DNA from: Chloroflexota bacterium
GTDB taxonomy: Bacteria; Chloroflexota; Dehalococcoidia; DSGV01
DNA length: 45,556 bases
Direction of reading: 5' to 3'
Assembly (NCBI GenBank): GCA_021787985.1
Contig: JAJYLG010000018.1
Span: 1-45,556 of the forward strand
Shown here: one piece after another, positions 34,421-42,203 of the stretch
How positions within the stretch are numbered: position 1 is the stretch's first letter
Layout: the number at the start of each line of letters is the position of its first letter
Made by a program: the position numbers and the translations under genes
The notes under the pieces: generated by a model
Told to the model about the DNA's origin: nothing
Databases searched by the model: none
The model's input: only the letters and a program-made list of their open reading frames with translations

Positions 34421-34840
34421 AGCTTCGCTTCCACCCCGGCCAGTGCTCCTGGGCGCACGAGCAGAACGCGCAGAGGTCGCGATCTCCTTTCAGCCGCAAT
34501 TCAGTGCGGACTCAGGTCTGTTTCAGCCGGCCACTACATGCTCAGGGTGTGCACTTCGTGCGGCATCCGCCGCGCGTCGGGGACGTCGCCGAAGAGCGCA
34601 CGAGGAGACCGGCGCGGCCGCCGCTGGAGCCGAACGGTCTGCCGTTCGGAGCCGGGCGGCGCCCCGTTGGGCGATACGAGGGAGCCGGAGTCTCGCCGCC
34701 CGGTCCGGGAAATCACGAGCGTGAGGATCGCCCGCGCGGGATGCTCAGCATGTCCGGGCACGTGCGGCTGATGTCGACTCTGGCCGGACTGGCCGGTACC
34801 GAAGTCTCGCGTCGTGAGCGCCGTCGTAAGGAGGACACGA
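34421..34840. other. Intergenic before the metal island
   Basis: No supported gene. An 8-bp inverted repeat (CCGAACGG-TCTG-CCGTTCGG, 34630-34649) could form a small hairpin. A promoter for the downstream operon is expected here, but no clear -35/-10 pair was found. Confidence 0.4.
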
Positions 34841-35326
34841 GTGGCGGTTCTGAGCGGCGTCGGGCGGCGGCCGCGCGCCGCGGCCGCAGTCGCCGTGATC
34901 ATCGCGCTGCTGGTCGCGGGCTGTACCGGCCAGAGCAGCGCCTCGGAGCCGGCACCGACACCGTCCGCCGCGGCGCGCAACGGTACGCAGGTGAATGACG
35001 CGAACAACGTGACGATCAAGGCCACCTGGGACGGCGGGGTCGAGCCGCTCACCCTCGACGTGGCGATGGACACCCATTCGGTCAACCTGGACGGCTACGA
35101 CCTCACGCGGCTGGCGGTTCTCCGCAACGAACGTGGCGACGAAATCCGTCCGAGCGCCTGGGACGCGCCACAAGGAGGGCACCATCGTGAAGGACACTTG
35201 ACCTTCGCCGGCCTGCCGGCAGGATTCCTGCAAGATACGCGGTACATCGAGCTCCTGGTCCGCGACCTGGCCGGCGCGCCGCAGCGCACCTTCCGCTGGA
35301 CCATCGGCGGCGGAGCGGGCGGCTAG
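34841..35326 (+). CDS. Lipoprotein, first gene of the metal-handling cluster
   Basis: 161 aa. GTG 34841 is chosen because AAGGAGG lies 6 nt before it; GTG 34814 would lack a ribosome site. Signal peptide with lipobox VAGC (Cys28). After a short Pro/Ser/Thr spacer the domain (about 50-160) has VTIKATWDGG, LDVAMDTHSVNLDGYDLTRL, GGHHREGHLTF and RYIELLVRDL. Conserved His residues (DTHSVNL and GGHHREG) and all-beta appearance suggest a small metal-binding sandwich. I cannot assign a named family. It leads a run of copper- and mercury-related genes on the same strand. Confidence 0.8.
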   Translation: MAVLSGVGRRPRAAAAVAVIIALLVAGCTGQSSASEPAPTPSAAARNGTQVNDANNVTIKATWDGGVEPLTLDVAMDTHSVNLDGYDLTRLAVLRNERGDEIRPSAWDAPQGGHHREGHLTFAGLPAGFLQDTRYIELLVRDLAGAPQRTFRWTIGGGAGG

Positions 35327-35329
35327 CGA

Positions 35330-35827
35330 ATGACGGTCGCGGAGGAGCGGGCAGCCGGCGGGGCAACACTGCGCTGGGCGGGACCGCGGCCCTTTTCCGC
35401 GGCGGGCGCATCCGGGGTCGTGGGAGGCGGGCTGCTGCTAGCCCTCTACCTGGGGATCGTCACGCTCGCTCAGGGTGCCGACCACGCGCTCGCGCAGTTG
35501 CGAGAGGACCTCTGGTTCATCGCACCGGTCACGGCCGGGTTCGGTACGCAGATGGCGCTGTTCGTGCGGCTACGGCGGCTGCACGCCCGCCCTCCGGGCG
35601 GTGCGGCCGCCGCCGCGGGCAGCGGAGGCGTCGGCGCTGGCGCGATGCTGGCCTGTTGCGCCCACCACCTCTCGGACATCCTTCCAGTGGTCGGCGTCTC
35701 GGGCGCGGCCATGTTCCTGAGTGAGTTCAAGACACCGCTGGCCCTCTTGGGGCTGGCCGTGACGGCCGCGGGCGTCGCCTACTTGTCCTGGCGGCTGCGA
35801 AGCGTCCAACGCTTGGCCTGCCACTGA
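35330..35827 (+). CDS. Four-TM membrane protein with CCAHH motif
   Basis: 165 aa. Begins 3 nt after the lipoprotein stop. Four membrane helices at about 27-47, 62-80, 98-125 and 132-152. The third carries MLACCAHHLSDILPVVGVSG: a Cys-Cys and His-His cluster in a helix, reminiscent of Hg/Cu transport helices such as the CC pair of MerT. The second extracytoplasmic loop is short. A copper or mercury uptake or transfer role is suggested by the motif and by neighbours, not proven. Confidence 0.75.
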   Translation: MTVAEERAAGGATLRWAGPRPFSAAGASGVVGGGLLLALYLGIVTLAQGADHALAQLREDLWFIAPVTAGFGTQMALFVRLRRLHARPPGGAAAAAGSGGVGAGAMLACCAHHLSDILPVVGVSGAAMFLSEFKTPLALLGLAVTAAGVAYLSWRLRSVQRLACH

Positions 35828-35851
35828 GCAGACCGGAAGGGGTACATCACC

Positions 35852-36161
35852 ATGAGCGAGTTCCTTGGACTATTGCCGATCCTCTTGCTGGTCCTCGCCT
35901 GCCCGCTGGGGATGTTCCTCATGATGCGCGGCATGCACGGCGGGCACGCCACCCACGCCGAGCCGCGGAGGCGCCAGCGGCCACTGCGGTTCCGGCCACG
36001 TGCAGGCGACAGACGCCCCTCCTCCCGAGGAACGCCTGCGGGAGCTCGAGCGACAAGTGGAGACGCTGAAGCGAGAGATCAGCCTGACCACCGCGCAGCA
36101 GGATGCCGGTCGGCAGCCGTCGGCTGTCGGCGAGGGCGAGGCGCCCGCGACCAGCCGGTGA
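35852..36161 (+). pseudogene. Small His-rich membrane protein with one frameshift (DUF2933-like)
   Basis: ATG 35852 follows GGAAGGGG. Frame 1 gives a single membrane helix ending LACPLGMFLMMRGMHGGH, like small DUF2933-type proteins of metal-resistance loci, then ATHAEPRR. From about 35968 another frame continues naturally: ASGHCGSGHVQATDAPPPEE followed by a coiled coil (RLRELERQVETLKREIS) and a stop at 36159-36161. The original frame runs on as Arg-rich non-biological sequence to 36280. One base lost or gained near 35960-35970 (GC-rich GCGGAGGCGCC) explains it; a sequencing error is as likely as real decay. Confidence 0.7.
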
Positions 36162-36296
36162 CGAGCTGCCTGCATTCCGGGGAGCACGCACGAGTAGCTG
36201 CAGCCGCACGAGGCGACCCGGCCGGCCGACGGGGCAGCGGTCTGCGGAAGAACGGCGCGGCCCGCGCCACGATGGCATAGAAGAACGGAGGGCCAG

Positions 36297-36752
36297 ATGA
36301 AGAAGGCTCAGCGGGGGAGGACCGGGCGCAACACGAGGGGGCGTCGCGGGCTCTGGTTCCGAGCGGGGACCTTCGCCGTGGTCCTGGTGGCCCTGGCCGG
36401 AGTCATCTATGCGCTGTGGCCGAAGTCCCCCAAAGCGGCACAGCGGTACGACGAGAAAGTGACCGTCTCCATGGCGGGGTTCGACCCGAACGTCATCCAG
36501 CTACGGGTGGGCACGGCTCACGCTCTCTGGCTAGTGAATCCGGATAGCCCGTACCACAGCGACGGCGGCGGGGTGCACCAGTTCGCCGTTCCCGACCTCG
36601 GCATCGATCTGAGGGTCCAGCCCAGGAGCACGGCCATCGTGCAGATCCCTGCAGGCGTCGCGCCCGGCAAGTATCGCTTCTACTGCGACACCTGCTGCGG
36701 CGGCAAGGACAACCCGTCGATGAACGGCGTCCTGCAGGTGACCAGCGCATGA
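36297..36752 (+). CDS. Membrane-anchored cupredoxin with CuA-like loop
   Basis: 151 aa. Basic N-terminus, one membrane anchor (about 23-42), then a cupredoxin domain: VTVSMAGFDPNVIQLRVG, GGGVHQFAVPDLG with a candidate ligand His, and near the end FYCDTCCGGKDNPSMNGVLQV. That last loop resembles the CuA loop C-x3-C-x3-H-x2-M, but the His position is Asp and the Met is shifted by one, with an extra Cys. It likely binds copper outside the membrane. The ATG of the CcdA gene overlaps its stop (ATGA). Confidence 0.85.
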   Translation: MKKAQRGRTGRNTRGRRGLWFRAGTFAVVLVALAGVIYALWPKSPKAAQRYDEKVTVSMAGFDPNVIQLRVGTAHALWLVNPDSPYHSDGGGVHQFAVPDLGIDLRVQPRSTAIVQIPAGVAPGKYRFYCDTCCGGKDNPSMNGVLQVTSA

Positions 36753-37558
36753 CTCGGGCTGTCGGGCTGCGGCGTGGGCTCCTCGCCCTGTCCACCGCGA
36801 CCCTCCTGGCCGCGCTCGTGCTCCTGGCCGCCCGCGGGACGACCTCCGGCGTCGCCCTGCCGACGGTGCTGGGAGCGGGCTTCATCGACGGGCTGAACCC
36901 ATGCGCGGTCGCCGTGCTGCTCATCTTCGTGTCCTCATTGCTCGCCACCGTCGAACGAGGGGTGCGAGCGGGCGAGGCGGCGCGGCTTCCCATTCTGATC
37001 GGCGGTGGAGTCTATGTCGGCGGGCTGTACGTGACCTACCTCGCGATCGGCGTCGGGCTGCTGAGCGCCCTGGGCCTCCTCGGTTCGGTGGCGCTGCTGC
37101 AGCAGACGCACATCGTGGGTCGAGTTGCGGCCCTGCTCGCGGTCGGGCTCGGAGTGCTCACACTGCAGGAGGTCCTGATCCCCGAATGGGGGCAGCGCTT
37201 GGTGATGCCACCCGTTTTCCACGAGCGAGCGCGGCGCATGGCGCGCTGGGTGAGCCTGCCCGGGCTTTTCGTCGCGGGAGCCTTCATCGGCGTCTGCACC
37301 GTCCCCTGCTCCGGGAGCGTCTACCTTGCGACCGTGACGCTCCTCTCGCGTCAAACGACCTATCTGACGGGGCTGGCGTACCTGGCGCTGTACAACGTGA
37401 TGTTCGTCACGCCGCTGCTGGCGCTGCTGGCGTTCGCCACGGCCCGCCCCACCTATCGCCTGCTGGCGCGGGCGCAGCTCCGCAGCCGAGCCGTGATCAA
37501 GCTGGCGCTCGCAGCCACGACGATCGGAATCGGTCTGCTGACGCTCGCGGTGATGTGA
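36749..37558 (+). CDS. CcdA/DsbD-type transmembrane thiol-disulfide transporter
   Basis: 269 aa with about seven membrane helices. CcdA signature: GFIDGLNPCAVAVLLIFVS in helix 1 and GVCTVPCSGSVYLATVTLLS in helix 4, giving the paired intramembrane cysteines that carry electrons from cytoplasmic thioredoxin to the outside. The internal repeat of two three-helix units is recognisable. Usual roles are cytochrome c maturation or reduction of periplasmic copper-site cysteines; with a CuA-like cupredoxin directly upstream and overlapping, the second role is favoured. Confidence 0.9.
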   Translation: MTRAVGLRRGLLALSTATLLAALVLLAARGTTSGVALPTVLGAGFIDGLNPCAVAVLLIFVSSLLATVERGVRAGEAARLPILIGGGVYVGGLYVTYLAIGVGLLSALGLLGSVALLQQTHIVGRVAALLAVGLGVLTLQEVLIPEWGQRLVMPPVFHERARRMARWVSLPGLFVAGAFIGVCTVPCSGSVYLATVTLLSRQTTYLTGLAYLALYNVMFVTPLLALLAFATARPTYRLLARAQLRSRAVIKLALAATTIGIGLLTLAVM

Positions 37559-37629
37559 ACGGGTGATGTGCTGCCGGCCTCGAACGCGCGCTGCCGGCCG
37601 AACCAGCAGCGGAGCTGGAGGAACCACCG

Positions 37630-37782
37630 ATGGCAAACGTGAAGGATCCGGTCTGCGGGATGGAAGTGGACCCCGCCAAGGCTCCGGTCCACCGGGAGGA
37701 GTACGCCAGCAGGACGTACTACTTCTGCTCGGGCGCCTGCCAGAGGCAGTTCAGGTCGAGCCCCCAGAAATACGCGTCGTGA
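37630..37782 (+). CDS. YHS-domain mini-protein
   Basis: 50 aa, below usual ORF cut-offs. ATG 37630 has GGAGG 9 nt upstream. The whole protein is one YHS (TRASH-like) domain: KDPVCGMEVDPAKAP, then TYYFCSGACQRQFRSSPQKY. The three Cys (DPVCGM, FCSGAC) form the expected metal site. Such domains occur beside copper and mercury ATPases and may deliver or sense metal. Confidence 0.85.
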   Translation: MANVKDPVCGMEVDPAKAPVHREEYASRTYYFCSGACQRQFRSSPQKYAS

Positions 37783-38141
37783 TGCCGGGCACGCCGAGCA
37801 CGCCACCCTGCCGCCACGCTCTTCTTGACCGCCCGCTGGAGGGAGCGCCTCGAGCAGGGTGGTCCGTAACCGCGATCGACGCGAAACCGGAGGTGACCGG
37901 CGTCACGCGGCGCCGCTGGTGGCGAGCCGCCGGGCCGTTCCCGCATCGTGCGCGCGTCCCAGCCGGGCACGGCAGGATCTTCAGTAGCCACTCAGGCGCG
38001 GCTCAGGTCGCTCTCAACCCTGCGCCCGAACATGAGCCTGGCGGCCCCGGGGCGCCTGTTTCCGGGGCCGAGCAGCGGGCCGGTACTGCGCCCGACACCG
38101 CGCACGATCCGGCGAAACGGGCGCGGAGGCTGCACGGAAAG
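37783..38141. other. Intergenic, no supported gene
   Basis: Open frames cross it but show no family features, and the downstream YHS-HMA gene has its own start at 38142. No hairpin or promoter stood out. Confidence 0.4.
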
Positions 38142-38546
38142 ATGACGGCATGTGTTCCCCAGGCGATTGACCCGGTCTGCGGCGCGCCGCTCTGCGCGTG
38201 GGACCGTCGGTGGGATGTCAGCTCCGGGCCAGACGTCTATCACTTCTACTCGGAGGCTTGCTCTCGCAGGTTCTCGGCCGAGGAGCGGGCGGGCGGGCGC
38301 TCTTCTGCTGCCGCCTCGATTCCCCGGGCACGGGCCATGATCCCCATCTGGGGGCTGGCCTGCGGGGGTGGCAGAGCGCAATCTATCGAACGCGCCCTCG
38401 TGTGCAGGCCCGGCGTGCTTCGCGCGTACGTGAATCCGGCCACCGAGATGGCCTACGTCGAGTACCGGGCTGACATGGTCGCGGTCGACCGGATCGTGGC
38501 AGCCATCGAGGCGCTAGGATACCGGGTGGGCTCCGTCGAGCAGTAG
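38142..38546 (+). CDS. YHS-HMA two-domain protein
   Basis: 134 aa. YHS half: QAIDPVCGAPLCAWDRR and YHFYSEACSRRFSAEE, with the second metal motif FCSxxC changed to FYSEAC. Linker AAASIPRARA. HMA half: IPIWGLACGGGRAQSIERAL ... CRPGVLRAYVNPATEMAYVEY and IEALGYRVG, where the GMxCxxC motif is reduced to GLACGGG, a single Cys. It looks like a free-standing copy of the N-terminus of the ATPase that follows. Metal binding is probably weakened; a chaperone or regulatory role is possible. Confidence 0.8.
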   Translation: MTACVPQAIDPVCGAPLCAWDRRWDVSSGPDVYHFYSEACSRRFSAEERAGGRSSAAASIPRARAMIPIWGLACGGGRAQSIERALVCRPGVLRAYVNPATEMAYVEYRADMVAVDRIVAAIEALGYRVGSVEQ

Positions 38547-38639
38547 GCGGGGCGCCGCGGGTGACGATGCTGCTCGGGCTGACCAGCGAAGGAGACTGAG
38601 GACCTGGCGCGAGCACCAAGCAGCGTGCTGGAGGTGACA

Positions 38640-41318
38640 ATGCCGCTGGAACAAGCCGGAACGCCGGACGCAAGAGTCCGTGACGTTGTCTGCGGGATGG
38701 CGATCGCGGACGACCGCGCGGCGCATCGCGAGACTGTCCGCGGACACGTGTTCTTCTTCTGCTCTGAAGATTGCCGCGACCGGTTCCGGTCCCACCCGGA
38801 GCGGTACCTGCCGCGGTCCGTCTCGGCCACTACGGGCGTGTCCGACACGCCCGGCGAGCGCGTTATCGAGCTGCTGCTCGGCGGGCTGACCGCGGAGACC
38901 GCGGCGGCCGTGGAAGCACGGCTGCGGGCGATGCCGGGCGTGGAGCAGGCCGATGCGAACCCCGCCGCCAAGCGCGTGCAAGTCCTGTTCGACCCCGCCG
39001 TGGTGACCGCCGAGGACCTGGTCAAGGCGACCGAGTCGGCCAGTGGCGGACCGCTGGTGGCGACGGTGCGCCTGGGCATCGGCGGAATGTACTGCGCCAC
39101 CTGCGTGGTCGATCTGGAGCGAGCACTGGAGTGCGTGCCCGGCGTCGCGCTTGCCACCGTCAATCCGGCAACCGAAGAAGCGACGGTAACCTACCAGCCG
39201 CGGCACGTGGATATGCCCGCCATCGAGCGCGCCATCGAGAGCGCGGGGCTCGAAGTCCGAAGGGCGGCCGCACCGGCGGAGGACGCCATCTCGCGGCAGG
39301 AGCGCGAGCGCGACCGCGAGTATCGCACGCTGATGCGGAAGTTCTGGTTCGCGGCCGTCATCTCCGTCCCGGTAGTCGTGCTGTCCTATCCACAGCTATT
39401 CACGCTCGACCGATGGAGCGCATTCGCACGCGGGTCGGACTCCCTGTGGTGGATGTGGCGCGCGCTCGGACTCGCGACCTTGCCGGTCCTGGTGTGGTCC
39501 GGGAGCCAGTTCTACAGCGGAGCGTGGCAGGGACTCCGGCACCGCTCGGCCAACATGCACACGCTCATCGCGCTCGGGATCTCCGCCGCCTGGCTGTACT
39601 CGACCGTGGCCGTCCTCCGGCCGTCTCTCTTCCCCGCAAGCCGATTCGCGGAAGTTTACTACGACGTCAGCGCGGTTGTAGTGGCGCTCGTCACCCTGGG
39701 CCTGGCGCTCGAGGCGAAGGCGAAGGGCAAGTCCTCGGAGGCGATCCGGAAGCTTGTCGGGCTGCAGGCGAAAACCGCCCACGTGATACGCGGCGGCCAG
39801 GAGCGCGACCTCCCGGTCGAGGAAGTGGTGGTGGGTGATCTGCTGCTGGTGCGTCCGGGGGAGAAGGTCCCGGTCGACGGCATCGTCCTCGAGGGTGAGT
39901 CAGCCCTCGATGAGTCGATGGTGACCGGCGAGTCGCTCCCGGTGGACAAGCGACCGGGGGACGAGGTGATCGGGGCCACCGCCAACAAGACCGGCGCGTT
40001 CAAGTTCCGGGCCTCTCGCGTGGGCAAGGACACAGCGCTAGCCAGTATTGTGCGCATGGTCCAGGACGCACAGGCTACCAAGCTTCCCATCCAGCGGGTG
40101 GTCGACCGCGTGGCGGGGGTCTTCGTCCCGGCGGTCATGATCCTGGCGGTCGTCTCCTTCGTGACCTGGTACATCCTGGGCCCCACACCGGCGCTCGCGT
40201 ATGCGGTCATCGTGGCCGTGACCGTGCTCATCATCGCGTGTCCCTGCGCGCTCGGGTTGGCAACGCCGACCTCGCTCACAGTCGGGATGGGCAAGGCGGC
40301 CGAGCAAGGGATCCTCTTCCGTGGGGGTGACGCGCTGCAGGCGGCCCGCCGCTTGGGCACGGTCGTGCTCGACAAGACCGGCACGATCACTTGGGGGAAG
40401 CCGGCACTGACCGATGTCCTGGTCGGGCCGGGGTTCGATCAGAGCGAAGTGCTGCGCCTGGCGGCCGCGGTCGAGCGCGGATCGGAGCACCCAGTCGCCC
40501 AGGCAGTGGTGACGGGCGCTCGAGCGCGCGGGCTGGTGGCCCCGGAGCCGGCAACCTTCCAAGCGATTCCCGGCCGTGGCGCGGAAGCCGATGTCGAGGG
40601 ACGCCGTGTGCTGCTGGGCAACCGCGGGCTGATGGTGGACCGAGGGGTGACTACCGAGGAGCTGGAGCCGCGCGCCGAGGCGCTGGCCGGCGACGGCAAG
40701 ACGCCCATCTACATAGCGATCGATGGCCTCGTGGCCGGCGTGATCGCGGTCGCGGATACCATCAAGGACGACTCCCTGCCGGCCATCCGCCGCCTCAAGC
40801 AGCTCGGCATCGAGGTGGCGATGGTCACTGGCGACCACCGCCGTACGGCCGAAGCGATCGCGCGCCAGGTGGGAGTGGACCACGTGCTCGCCGAGGTCCT
40901 GCCCCGGGACAAGGCGCACGAGGTCCGCAAGCTGCAGCTCGAGGGGAAGCGGGTCGGCATGGTGGGCGACGGCATCAACGACGCCCCCGCCCTCACCCAG
41001 GCCGACGTCGGGATCGCCATCGGCACCGGGACCGACGTGGCCATTGAGGCATCGGACGTCACCTTAGTCGGCGGTAGCCTGCTGGGCGTCGTCACCGCGG
41101 TCGAGATCTCACGTGCCACCATGGGCAACGTCTACCAAAACCTGTTCGGCGCGTTCGTCTACAACACGGCAGGCCTGCCTATCGCGGCGGGTGTCTTCTA
41201 CCCGCTGGTCGGCCTACTGCTCTCGCCCCTACTGGCCGCCGCCGCGATGGCCTTCAGCTCGGTGACCGTGGTGAGCAACGCCAACCGGCTGCGGCGGTGG
41301 AGGCCGAAGGAGGCATGA
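38640..41318 (+). CDS. copA: Copper-exporting P1B-type ATPase with YHS and two HMA domains
   Basis: 892 aa. ATG 38640 has GGAGGTG 4-5 nt upstream (preferred to GTG 38625). Order: YHS domain ([13 protein letters not shown] ... [12 protein letters not shown]), HMA-1 that has lost its CxxC ([14 protein letters not shown]), HMA-2 with GMYCATC, then eight membrane helices and the P-type core: MVTGES, CPC at 534-536 in the transport helix, DKTGT with phosphorylated Asp578, [25 protein letters not shown] and [23 protein letters not shown] and [15 protein letters not shown] fit the P1B-1 Cu(I) subgroup. It pumps Cu(I) out of the cytoplasm. A cupredoxin gene overlaps its stop. Confidence 0.93.
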   Translation: MPLEQAGTPDARVRDVVCGMAIADDRAAHRETVRGHVFFFCSEDCRDRFRSHPERYLPRSVSATTGVSDTPGERVIELLLGGLTAETAAAVEARLRAMPGVEQADANPAAKRVQVLFDPAVVTAEDLVKATESASGGPLVATVRLGIGGMYCATCVVDLERALECVPGVALATVNPATEEATVTYQPRHVDMPAIERAIESAGLEVRRAAAPAEDAISRQERERDREYRTLMRKFWFAAVISVPVVVLSYPQLFTLDRWSAFARGSDSLWWMWRALGLATLPVLVWSGSQFYSGAWQGLRHRSANMHTLIALGISAAWLYSTVAVLRPSLFPASRFAEVYYDVSAVVVALVTLGLALEAKAKGKSSEAIRKLVGLQAKTAHVIRGGQERDLPVEEVVVGDLLLVRPGEKVPVDGIVLEGESALDESMVTGESLPVDKRPGDEVIGATANKTGAFKFRASRVGKDTALASIVRMVQDAQATKLPIQRVVDRVAGVFVPAVMILAVVSFVTWYILGPTPALAYAVIVAVTVLIIACPCALGLATPTSLTVGMGKAAEQGILFRGGDALQAARRLGTVVLDKTGTITWGKPALTDVLVGPGFDQSEVLRLAAAVERGSEHPVAQAVVTGARARGLVAPEPATFQAIPGRGAEADVEGRRVLLGNRGLMVDRGVTTEELEPRAEALAGDGKTPIYIAIDGLVAGVIAVADTIKDDSLPAIRRLKQLGIEVAMVTGDHRRTAEAIARQVGVDHVLAEVLPRDKAHEVRKLQLEGKRVGMVGDGINDAPALTQADVGIAIGTGTDVAIEASDVTLVGGSLLGVVTAVEISRATMGNVYQNLFGAFVYNTAGLPIAAGVFYPLVGLLLSPLLAAAAMAFSSVTVVSNANRLRRWRPKEA

Positions 41319-41698
41319 CCATGCCGGTCGACCAGGTCGCGGTGCTACTCGCCGGAACGGCCGCCATCGTTCTCATCGCCTGGTTCTCTTGGGGTCCGCG
41401 AGGCGCCGGAGTGAAGGCAAACCTGACCAGTTCGGGCTACCAGGAAGCGATGGTCTTGGTGAAGGGCGGCTACACACCCGACGTGATCGCGGTGGAGCAC
41501 GGCAAGCCGGTGCGGCTGAGCTTCCGCCGCGAGGAGACTGCCGCCTGCTCGGAGATGGTGGTGTTTCCCGATTTCAACCGGTCGGCGCGGCTGCCGGAGG
41601 GGGAGGTCGTGCCGGTCGAGTTCCTGCCGGAGCGGCCCGGCGAGTACGAGTTCTCGTGCCAGATGGGCATGTTCCGGGGCAAGCTCATCGTCGAGTAA
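41315..41698 (+). CDS. Membrane-anchored cupredoxin partner of the copper ATPase
   Basis: 127 aa; ATG 41315 overlaps the ATPase stop (ATGA) with AAGGAGG before it. One N-terminal anchor ([20 protein letters not shown]), then a cupredoxin_1-type domain: [32 protein letters not shown] and [19 protein letters not shown]. Candidate copper ligands are Cys in ACSEM, and Cys and Met in SCQMGM. Such proteins often follow CopA and may accept the exported Cu(I). Confidence 0.85.
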   Translation: MTMPVDQVAVLLAGTAAIVLIAWFSWGPRGAGVKANLTSSGYQEAMVLVKGGYTPDVIAVEHGKPVRLSFRREETAACSEMVVFPDFNRSARLPEGEVVPVEFLPERPGEYEFSCQMGMFRGKLIVE

Positions 41699-41752
41699 GG
41701 CAGCTCGAGGAACGGCCAACACCGGTTCCCCTCATGGTCGCGAAGCAGACGG

Positions 41753-41780
41753 TTGACAAGCATACGCGATCGCGTATGCT
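41753..41780 (+). promoter_or_regulatory. mer promoter: TTGACA - 16 nt - TATGCT, leaderless
   Basis: TTGACA at 41753-41758 and TATGCT at 41775-41780. The start codon GTG 41787 is 6 nt after the -10 box, so the transcript should begin at or near the codon itself. No ribosome site is present before it. Confidence 0.75.
41759..41780. promoter_or_regulatory. Perfect 22-bp palindromic operator between -35 and -10
   Basis: Two 11-nt arms, AGCATACGCGA and its exact complement, with no spacer. The palindrome fills the whole spacer plus the -10 box, an ideal place for an ArsR-family dimer to block RNA polymerase until metal is bound. It precedes the regulator and merA. Confidence 0.8.
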
Positions 41781-41786
41781 TTCCTC

Positions 41787-42203
41787 GTGATCAGCGAGCG
41801 CCGCTTGCCCCTCGCCCCCGTCCGCCAGGCACACCCGGGCGCGCTTACGGCCAAGTTCTTCCGCGGGCTGGGCGACGCCACGCGCGTACGCGTCCTTCGG
41901 CTGCTCGAGGACGGCGAGCGCACCGTCTCCGAGCTGCGGGCCGTAATCGGCATCGAGCAGGGCCGGCTGTCCAGCCACCTCGCCTGCCTCCGCTGGTGCG
42001 GCTTCGTCGCCACCCGCCGTGATGGGCGGCGCGTGTATTACTCCTTGCGCGACCCGCGCGTGCTGCGGCTGCTGACGCTCGCCGACGAGTTCTTGGACGA
42101 GCACGGCGACCACGTCGACGTCTGCCGCGTGGTCGCCCGCGAACTGGCACCCGCGCGAGGCGCACACCCCGAACAGGAGGACTGCGATGACCGAACAGAC
42201 TGA
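41787..42203 (+). CDS. ArsR/SmtB-family metal sensor, CmtR-like, controls merA
   Basis: 138 aa, GTG start. Winged helix: TAKFFRGLGDATRVRVLRLL, RTVSELRAVIGIEQGRLSSH and the wing RRDGRRVYYSL. Cys67 and Cys71 in HLACLRWCGFV and Cys113 in VDVCRVVA reproduce, as I recall, the thiolate site (C57, C61, C102) of mycobacterial CmtR, a Cd/Pb sensor. Related ArsR-type regulators control actinobacterial mer operons. A second Cys/His tail (GAHPEQEDCDD) is extra. Its stop lies inside merA (17-nt overlap), so both are translated together. Predicted repressor released by Hg(II). Confidence 0.9.
   Translation: MISERRLPLAPVRQAHPGALTAKFFRGLGDATRVRVLRLLEDGERTVSELRAVIGIEQGRLSSHLACLRWCGFVATRRDGRRVYYSLRDPRVLRLLTLADEFLDEHGDHVDVCRVVARELAPARGAHPEQEDCDDRTD

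Noticed and set aside
37563-38546. One long 327-codon gene covering the YHS-HMA protein
   Set aside because: The first 193 codons are Arg/Pro/Gly-rich without motifs and overlap the YHS mini-gene in another frame; ATG 38142 starts the real domain pair.
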